DNA of 64,000 bases, taken from JAJXWB01 sp047971685. Lineage in GTDB: Bacteria > Pseudomonadota > Alphaproteobacteria > Rhizobiales > Beijerinckiaceae. The notes under the pieces were generated by a model. That model searched no databases. It saw only the letters and a program-made list of their open reading frames with translations, and was not told the origin of the DNA. Numbering within the stretch: the first letter of the stretch is position 1; each line of letters opens with the position of its first letter. Shown here piece after piece: positions 59,555-64,000 of the stretch. A program made the position numbers and the translations under genes. The stretch lies in NCBI GenBank assembly GCA_047971685.1, contig JBKDZW010000057.1, positions 3,151-67,150 of the forward strand. Direction: 5' to 3'.

Positions 59555-60853
59555 ATGACCCATTCGATCGATCGTCGCGCCTTCATGCAATGCGGCGGCG
59601 CAGTCCTTACGCTTGGCGGCGTGATCGCAGCCCCCCATGTCGCGCGCGCAGCCGGCCGCAAGGTCGTCGTCGTGGGCGGCGGACCGGCCGGCGCCACGGC
59701 CGCGAAATATCTGAAACTCGGCGATCCCTCGCTCGAAGTGACGCTGATCGAGGCCAATCCCGAATATTACACCTGCTTCATGAGCAATGAGGTGATCGGC
59801 GGCGACCGCGATCTCGATACGCTCAAGATCGGTTACGAGGGGCTCGCCAAGCGCGGCGTCAAGGTCGTGCACGATTTCGTCACCGGCCTCGACGCCGGCG
59901 CCAGAACCGTTTCGACCAAGGGCGGCCAGAAATTCGCCTATGACCGCTGCGTGGTTGCGCCGGGCATCGACTTCAACTTCGGCGCGCTTGCCGGCTACAG
60001 CGAGGCCGACATCGAAAAGGCGCCGCACGCCTGGAAAGCCGGGCCGCAGACAGCGCTCCTGCGCAAGCAGCTCGAAGCCATGCCCGACGGCGGCAATTTC
60101 GTCATCGTCGCACCGCCCAATCCATTCCGCTGTCCGCCCGGCCCCTACGAGCGGGCAAGCCTGGTCGCCAATTACTTCAAGAAGCACAAGCCGAAATCGA
60201 AGATCATCAGTCTCGATCCCAAGGACGGCTTTTCCAAGCAGGGCCTGTTCCAGCAGGCCTGGACGAAATTCTACGGTTTCGGCTCGCCCGACGGCATGAT
60301 CCAGTGGATCAGCGGCGGCAAGGGCGGCAAGCCGCAGAAAGTGGACATGTCGACCATGACGGTCGAGACCGAATTCGACAAATACAAGGCCGATGTGCTC
60401 AACGTCATTCCCGCGCAGAAAGCAGGCAGGATCGCCTTCGATGCGGGGCTCGTGGAAGGCGCCTGGGCGCCGGTCGACAAGAGCACGATGGAATCGAAGA
60501 AGGCGCCGGGCGTTCATGTGCTGGGCGATGCCTCGGACGCCGCCACCATGCCGAAATCGGGCTATGCCGCGAATTCGCAGGCCAAGGTCGCCGCCGCCGC
60601 CATCATTGCGCTGCTCAAGGGGGAGGCTGCGCCCGAACCCTCCTATATCAACACCTGCTATTCGGTGGCTGCGCCCGACTATGCCTTCTCCGTGGCGGGG
60701 GTCTACAGATACGACAGGCAAAAGAATTCGATCGCCGAGACGCCCGGCGCAGGCGGCCTGTCGAGAATGGACGCCTCTGCCGAAGACCGGAAACGCGAAC
60801 TTCAATACGCGCATTCCTGGTTCCGCAACATCAGGGCCGATAGCTGGGGCTGA
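59555..60853 (+). CDS. fccB: Flavocytochrome c sulfide dehydrogenase, flavoprotein subunit
   Basis: A 432-residue flavoprotein exported through Tat (DRRAFMQCGG) or as a partner. FAD-binding VVVVGGGPAGATAAKYLK lies near residue 37. Cys74 in EYYTCFMSNEVIGG matches the cysteine that carries covalent FAD in FccB, and Cys193 (FRCPPGPYER) with Cys368 (INTCYS) match the redox-active disulfide. It oxidises sulfide to sulfur or polysulfide and passes electrons to FccA. Likely co-transcribed with fccA (12-bp gap) and the NapC-like gene downstream. Confidence 0.92.
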   Translation: MTHSIDRRAFMQCGGAVLTLGGVIAAPHVARAAGRKVVVVGGGPAGATAAKYLKLGDPSLEVTLIEANPEYYTCFMSNEVIGGDRDLDTLKIGYEGLAKRGVKVVHDFVTGLDAGARTVSTKGGQKFAYDRCVVAPGIDFNFGALAGYSEADIEKAPHAWKAGPQTALLRKQLEAMPDGGNFVIVAPPNPFRCPPGPYERASLVANYFKKHKPKSKIISLDPKDGFSKQGLFQQAWTKFYGFGSPDGMIQWISGGKGGKPQKVDMSTMTVETEFDKYKADVLNVIPAQKAGRIAFDAGLVEGAWAPVDKSTMESKKAPGVHVLGDASDAATMPKSGYAANSQAKVAAAAIIALLKGEAAPEPSYINTCYSVAAPDYAFSVAGVYRYDRQKNSIAETPGAGGLSRMDASAEDRKRELQYAHSWFRNIRADSWG

Positions 60854-60913
60854 CCGTCCGGGTAGACCGGCCGCAGCCTGTCCCGGCCGAAATCACGCCA
60901 TGGAGTTCGAGAA

Positions 60914-61480
60914 TTGCGCGCGCGCATTCGTAGCTGGCTGACGCCGGCGACCGCGACCGGCGGCCTGTTGCTCGTCGTACTCGGCGCGATCGGCGCCGCG
61001 GTCTTTGTCGGCGGCTTCAATCTGTTCGCCGACCATACCAACAGCCTGGAATTCTGCATTTCCTGCCACACGATGGAGCGCGGGCCCTACGCCGAATACA
61101 AGAAGACGATCCATTACGAGAACCGCACGGGCGTGCGCGCGATCTGTTCGGACTGCCATGTGCCGCGGGCGTTCGGCCCGAAGCTCGTCTCCAAGATACG
61201 AGCGGTCAAGGACGTCTATCACGAGCTTGCCGGCACCATAGATACGCCCGAAAAATTCGAGGCCAGGCGCCACATCATGGCGAGCAGGGTCTGGGATTTC
61301 ATGGAGCAGAACCAGTCGGCGGGCTGTCGCAATTGTCACGATTACGCCGCGATGAAACTCGACGAGCAGGGGCGCCGCGCCAAGCTGAAACATCCTGTCG
61401 CCATCGCCGAAGGCAAAAGCTGCATCTCCTGCCATAAGGGCATCGTCCACGAATTGCCCAGGGAAGCCGGCGCCAAGTAA
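60914..61480 (+). CDS. NapC/NirT-family tetraheme cytochrome c
   Basis: A 188-residue membrane-anchored cytochrome with one N-terminal helix (GGLLLVVLGAIGAAVFVGGFNLF). Four heme motifs are visible: CISCH near 48, CSDCH near 78, CRNCH near 140 and CISCH near 170. Family members carry electrons between the quinone pool and periplasmic oxidoreductases. TTG start at 60914 with GGAG at 60902-60905. Placement after fccB suggests that sulfide electrons may be exchanged with quinone. Confidence 0.9.
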   Translation: MRARIRSWLTPATATGGLLLVVLGAIGAAVFVGGFNLFADHTNSLEFCISCHTMERGPYAEYKKTIHYENRTGVRAICSDCHVPRAFGPKLVSKIRAVKDVYHELAGTIDTPEKFEARRHIMASRVWDFMEQNQSAGCRNCHDYAAMKLDEQGRRAKLKHPVAIAEGKSCISCHKGIVHELPREAGAK

Positions 61481-61682
61481 TTTTTTGCGTTTGGACGCAG
61501 GATTTGCCGGCGTGGACTAACCGATTGTGAGAACGACAAATAACGCGCCGCGCTTTTTCGTCGCCCCTATTGCGTGGGGCTTCAAGTCACGGATTTTTCA
61601 GGACTGTCCGGTTTCGCTAATCGTTCGTTAACCATGGGGGGCTTCCATGGAGCCGTCCCGGCCTTTCCTTGGACCCCCGCAA

Positions 61683-62069
61683 ATGGATCAGGCAATCGGC
61701 TTCAAAACGAACGAAATGACCAAGGTGATCGGCTCAGTCACCATGGAGTTCTATGCGTTGGCGACGCCCATGGCGATAGCTGGACGTCTCGCGCGCGCCC
61801 ATCAGGCGGCCTGGGACGAAGTTCTGGCGGGCCGCTGCGCAGGGGCCGCCTTCAACGATCTGCGGCGTCTGGCGCATCGCCTGTCGAATTCCAACGAAAT
61901 GATCGAATTGTGCAACAAGCGCATTCTCTGGGCGCTGACGCCCGTCGTCGGCGCCTCGCTCGTATGCGGGCCCGGCGAAGACCGGGTGCAATTGCGCGAC
62001 ATTGCAGATGCGCTGTCGCACATGCTGGCGAATGCGCTTGCTGCGCCACAAAGGCGGATCGCCGCCTGA
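61683..62069 (+). CDS. Hypothetical protein
   Basis: A 128-residue helical protein that I do not recognise, starting MDQAIGFKTNEMTKVIG. The third codon positions are rich in G and C in this frame, as in neighbouring real genes, and a PMAIAGRLARAHQAAWDE helix is visible. An in-frame ATG 12 codons upstream (61647) is possible. It lies between the cytochrome gene and tRNA-Gly; the 200-bp gap before it holds two CCATGG palindromes near 61633 and 61647. Confidence 0.55.
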   Translation: MDQAIGFKTNEMTKVIGSVTMEFYALATPMAIAGRLARAHQAAWDEVLAGRCAGAAFNDLRRLAHRLSNSNEMIELCNKRILWALTPVVGASLVCGPGEDRVQLRDIADALSHMLANALAAPQRRIAA

Positions 62070-62128
62070 ACCCGGTTGCAATCGTTTCCGCGCGCGGGCA
62101 TATGTGCGGCGTGGAACAGACTGGCCGC

Positions 62129-62202
62129 GCGGGTGTAGCTCAATGGTAGAGCAGCAGCCTTCCAAGCTGAATACGAGGGTTCGATTCCCTTCACCCGCTC
62201 CA
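62129..62202 (+). tRNA. tRNA-Gly(TCC)
   Basis: Acceptor GCGGGTG pairs with CACCCGC, D-arm GCTC/GAGC, anticodon loop CTTCCAA gives TCC, T-arm GAGGG/CCCTT with TTCGATT. CCA is encoded at 62200-62202. It decodes GGA and GGG glycine codons. Confidence 0.96.
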
Positions 62203-62242
62203 GCGTTCCGCCGATCCTTCCTTTGAAATTCCGTTTCGCGAT

Positions 62243-63190
62243 TCAACCGCCGCTGGCCTGCGGTTCCGGCGAGCCCGGAACGGCGCCCGTTTGCCGCGCC
62301 CGATAGGGGACAAGCCCGTCTGTCTGCGATTTCCAGCCGGGCGGCGCCCCTTTCAGCGCAGGCCTGCCTGACCCCGGCTTGACCTGAACGATGCGAAATC
62401 CCTCGCGTTTCAGGCGGCGCAACAGGGCCGGCAGCATGGCGATGGTCTGCGCGCGGATGTCGTGCAGCAGGAGAATGCCGCCACGGGAGGCGTTCAGACG
62501 TTTCATCGTCAGTTCGAGTTCGGCTGCCGGCTTCTGGACAAGCCAGTCGGACGCCCAGAGATCGGCGCCGAAAACGGCCGCGCCCTGCGCATCGAGGAAG
62601 GCCAGTGTCTGCGGCGTATCGGCAAAGCCCGGAAAGCGGAAGAAGGCGGTCGCCGGGCGGCTGGCGTCTTGCGGGAGCAAGCTGCTGGCGCGCTGCACGG
62701 CTTCCGCGCCGCGTCGGATTTCCTCGATTGCCGCCGCCTCGGAAATTCCGCGCAAGGTGCGCGCGGGATGCGACCAGGAATGGCTGCCGATCGTGTGGCC
62801 CTCTCTTTGCGCGCGCTGGACGAGTTGCGGATTGGCCTGCGCATTGCGGCCGATGAAAAAGAAGACGGCGCGCACGCATTCGGCGGCCAGCGCATCGAGC
62901 GCCTTGTCGGTGAGGCCGGGCAGGGGGCCGTCGTCGAAGGTGAGGACGATTTCCTTGTCGGCGAGCGCAAGAGTCTGCGGATAGGTTTTCTGGCCGATAT
63001 GCAGGCCGCCCGCCGCGCCGATCCCGATGGTGCGGCTCACGCCCAGCGCATCGGGGTTTTTGCAGGCGGGGCCTGGCTCGGCCTGCGCAGGGCGGGCTGC
63101 GAGCGCCCAGACGAGAATCGCAGACGCAAGCCTCAACGCAATCTTTGGCGCGCCGCGCATCGTCTTGTCGCGCATCGTCTTGCCGCGCAT
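62243..63190 (-). CDS. Polysaccharide deacetylase (NodB-like) family protein
   Basis: A 315-residue secreted carbohydrate esterase 4 protein. A signal peptide (LRLASAILVWALAARPAQA) follows a basic repeat. NodB motifs: EIVLTFDDGPLPG (catalytic Asp pair), GSHSWSHPARTL (metal His pair) and ILLLHDIRAQT. Start uncertain: the first codons repeat KTMRG/KTMRD and offer ATGs at 63190, 63175 and 63160, the last closest to the signal peptide. Substrate likely a cell-wall or extracellular N-acetylated glycan. Confidence 0.87.
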   Translation of the reverse strand: MRGKTMRDKTMRGAPKIALRLASAILVWALAARPAQAEPGPACKNPDALGVSRTIGIGAAGGLHIGQKTYPQTLALADKEIVLTFDDGPLPGLTDKALDALAAECVRAVFFFIGRNAQANPQLVQRAQREGHTIGSHSWSHPARTLRGISEAAAIEEIRRGAEAVQRASSLLPQDASRPATAFFRFPGFADTPQTLAFLDAQGAAVFGADLWASDWLVQKPAAELELTMKRLNASRGGILLLHDIRAQTIAMLPALLRRLKREGFRIVQVKPGSGRPALKGAPPGWKSQTDGLVPYRARQTGAVPGSPEPQASGG

Positions 63191-63198
63191 CGTTTTGC
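63154..63198. repeat. Three-copy 15-bp tandem repeat at the deacetylase start
   Basis: CGCGCATCGTCTTGT, CGCGCATCGTCTTGC and CGCGCATCGTTTTGC lie at 63154-63168, 63169-63183 and 63184-63198. On the minus strand each unit carries an ATG, so the array multiplies possible start codons of the deacetylase gene (63190, 63175, 63160). Confidence 0.75.
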
Positions 63199-63278
63199 CG
63201 GGGGATGTAATGCCGCCGGATGCGGCGTTAAACGGGCATGTTGACGCGCGCGGCTTTGGGCGCGAAATTCCGCGCGCG

Positions 63279-63692
63279 ATGGAATGGGTCAAAGTTCTGC
63301 ATCTCTTCGGGGTCATCGGCTGGATGGCCGGCGTGTTCTATATGCCGCGGCTGCTCGTGAACATAGCCGAAGCGCATGCGGCCGGCGAACAGACGGGGCG
63401 TCTCATCGGCATGGCCAAACGCCTTTTTCGCTTTTGCGCGGGGCTGGGAATCATCGGCATGGGCGCAGGGTTCTGGATCTGGCTCGGCTATGGGGTTGGC
63501 GGAAACTGGCTGCACTGGAAGCTTCTCTTCGTCTGCGGACTGATCGTCTATTACGGCATGAGCGCGCTCTGGCTGGCGCAGATGCGGCGCGGCGAATTCC
63601 GGCATTCGGCAATCTATTTTCGGGTCTACAACGAGGTTTCGCTCCTGATGTTTGTGCCGATCCTGATTTTTGCGGTGGCGAAGGTCGGGTGA
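63279..63692 (+). CDS. hemJ: Protoporphyrinogen oxidase HemJ
   Basis: A 137-residue protein with four transmembrane helices: WVKVLHLFGVIGWMAGVFYMPRL (conserved His), LFRFCAGLGIIGMGAGFWIW, WLHWKLLFVCGLIVYYG (conserved Lys) and a C-terminal helix. HemJ oxidises protoporphyrinogen IX in bacteria that lack HemG/HemY. Complete. Start at 63279 fits the family; the frame is open upstream into the deacetylase promoter region. Confidence 0.93.
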   Translation: MEWVKVLHLFGVIGWMAGVFYMPRLLVNIAEAHAAGEQTGRLIGMAKRLFRFCAGLGIIGMGAGFWIWLGYGVGGNWLHWKLLFVCGLIVYYGMSALWLAQMRRGEFRHSAIYFRVYNEVSLLMFVPILIFAVAKVG

Positions 63693-63836
63693 GGCGAGAT
63701 GGGACGCCGACGCCAATTCATTGGTGTAAAATGATTTTTTTGCGCGAGCCGATCCGGGGGAAACGCCGGCTTGAAACTTGGCCGAAAGAGTCTTAAACGC
63801 TCGCCCGCATCGACAGCTCTCAACTTGGATCAGGCC

Positions 63837-64000
63837 ATGGGCAAGGAAAAGTTCGAACGCAACAAGCCGCATTGCAACATCGGAACGATCGGTCACGTTG
63901 ACCATGGCAAGACGTCGCTGACTGCGGCGATCACCAAGGTTCTCGCGGAGACGGGCGGGGCGATGTTCACGGCGTACGACCAGATCGACAAGGCGCCGGA
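63837..64000 (+). CDS. tuf: Elongation factor Tu, N-terminal fragment
   Basis: The first 54 codons of EF-Tu: MGKEKFERNKPHCNIGTIGH with the GHVDHGKT P-loop near residue 19, running off the window end. The usual second residue is Ala (MAKEKF). A TTGAAA box at about 63771 followed 17 bases later by TAAACG could be its promoter; tuf here is not preceded by fusA, unlike the common str operon order. Confidence 0.97.
   Translation, partial: MGKEKFERNKPHCNIGTIGHVDHGKTSLTAAITKVLAETGGAMFTAYDQIDKAP

Overview
The window is high-GC, densely coded bacterial chromosome. Alphaproteobacterial markers point to the Hyphomicrobiales (Rhizobiales): DUF1217, DUF2336, DUF3126, zf-CHCC and PAS_5 family proteins; a folE / IscU-like scaffold / yidD / thrS neighbourhood; HemJ instead of HemG; and liv-type ABC loci that carry their own acyl-CoA ligase. 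I cannot name the genus from sequence alone. There is no phage, transposase, integrase or CRISPR array, so this is core chromosome with catabolic and respiratory accessory blocks.

Layout. (1) 1-12.4 kb: a carboxylic-acid uptake and CoA-dependent catabolic block. It holds the tail of an acyl-CoA ligase, two LivH/LivM permeases, a binding protein and LivF, then a PaaK-like CoA ligase, a crotonase, a family III CoA-transferase, an SCP-x-like thiolase, an SDR dehydrogenase, two NTF2-like proteins, an FAD monooxygenase and a small zinc protein. (2) 12.5-24.5 kb: housekeeping and small regulators (hydrolase, DUF1217, cysE, DUF3126, hisI, patatin, CBS pair, rhomboid, PAS_5, tandem PilZ, gamma carbonic anhydrase, folE, Fe-S scaffold, yidD). 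(3) 24.7-29.3 kb: thrS and a tightly packed operon behind it (secreted protein, stand-alone RAM domain, lipase), then a cytochrome c. (4) 29.5-45 kb: acyl-CoA and oxidoreductase genes (flavin reductase, lactate-type oxidase, CitE-like lyase, MaoC hydratase, thiolase plus acyl-CoA dehydrogenase, nadK, IYD-like nitroreductase, double hotdog thioesterase, cytochrome P450, an unknown 365-residue protein, a CoA-transferase variant) and a CHASE2 adenylate cyclase. (5) 47-56 kb: tRNA-Thr, two paralogous MHS transporters (one frameshifted), then a DUF485 / ActP acetate symporter / cNMP-CBS-DUF294 / DEDDh exonuclease cluster and rlmB. (6) 57-61.5 kb: tRNA-Tyr, a CsoR/RcnR-type repressor with a Ni/Co exporter, then a flavocytochrome c sulfide dehydrogenase (fccA, fccB) with a tetraheme NapC/NirT cytochrome. 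(7) 61.6-64 kb: a hypothetical gene, tRNA-Gly, a polysaccharide deacetylase, hemJ and the start of tuf.

How the genes fit together. Much of the window handles carboxylates as CoA thioesters (import, activation, beta-oxidation-like steps, thioester hydrolysis) and acetate/dicarboxylate uptake. The sulfide dehydrogenase block would feed electrons from sulfide into cytochromes and possibly the quinone pool. Three things stand out beyond ordinary annotation: catalytic-residue substitutions in a crotonase, a CoA-transferase and a P450; the acetate permease cluster tied to a cyclic-nucleotide/CBS nucleotidyltransferase and an exonuclease; and short tandem repeats, mostly with a 15-bp period, scattered through genes and gaps.
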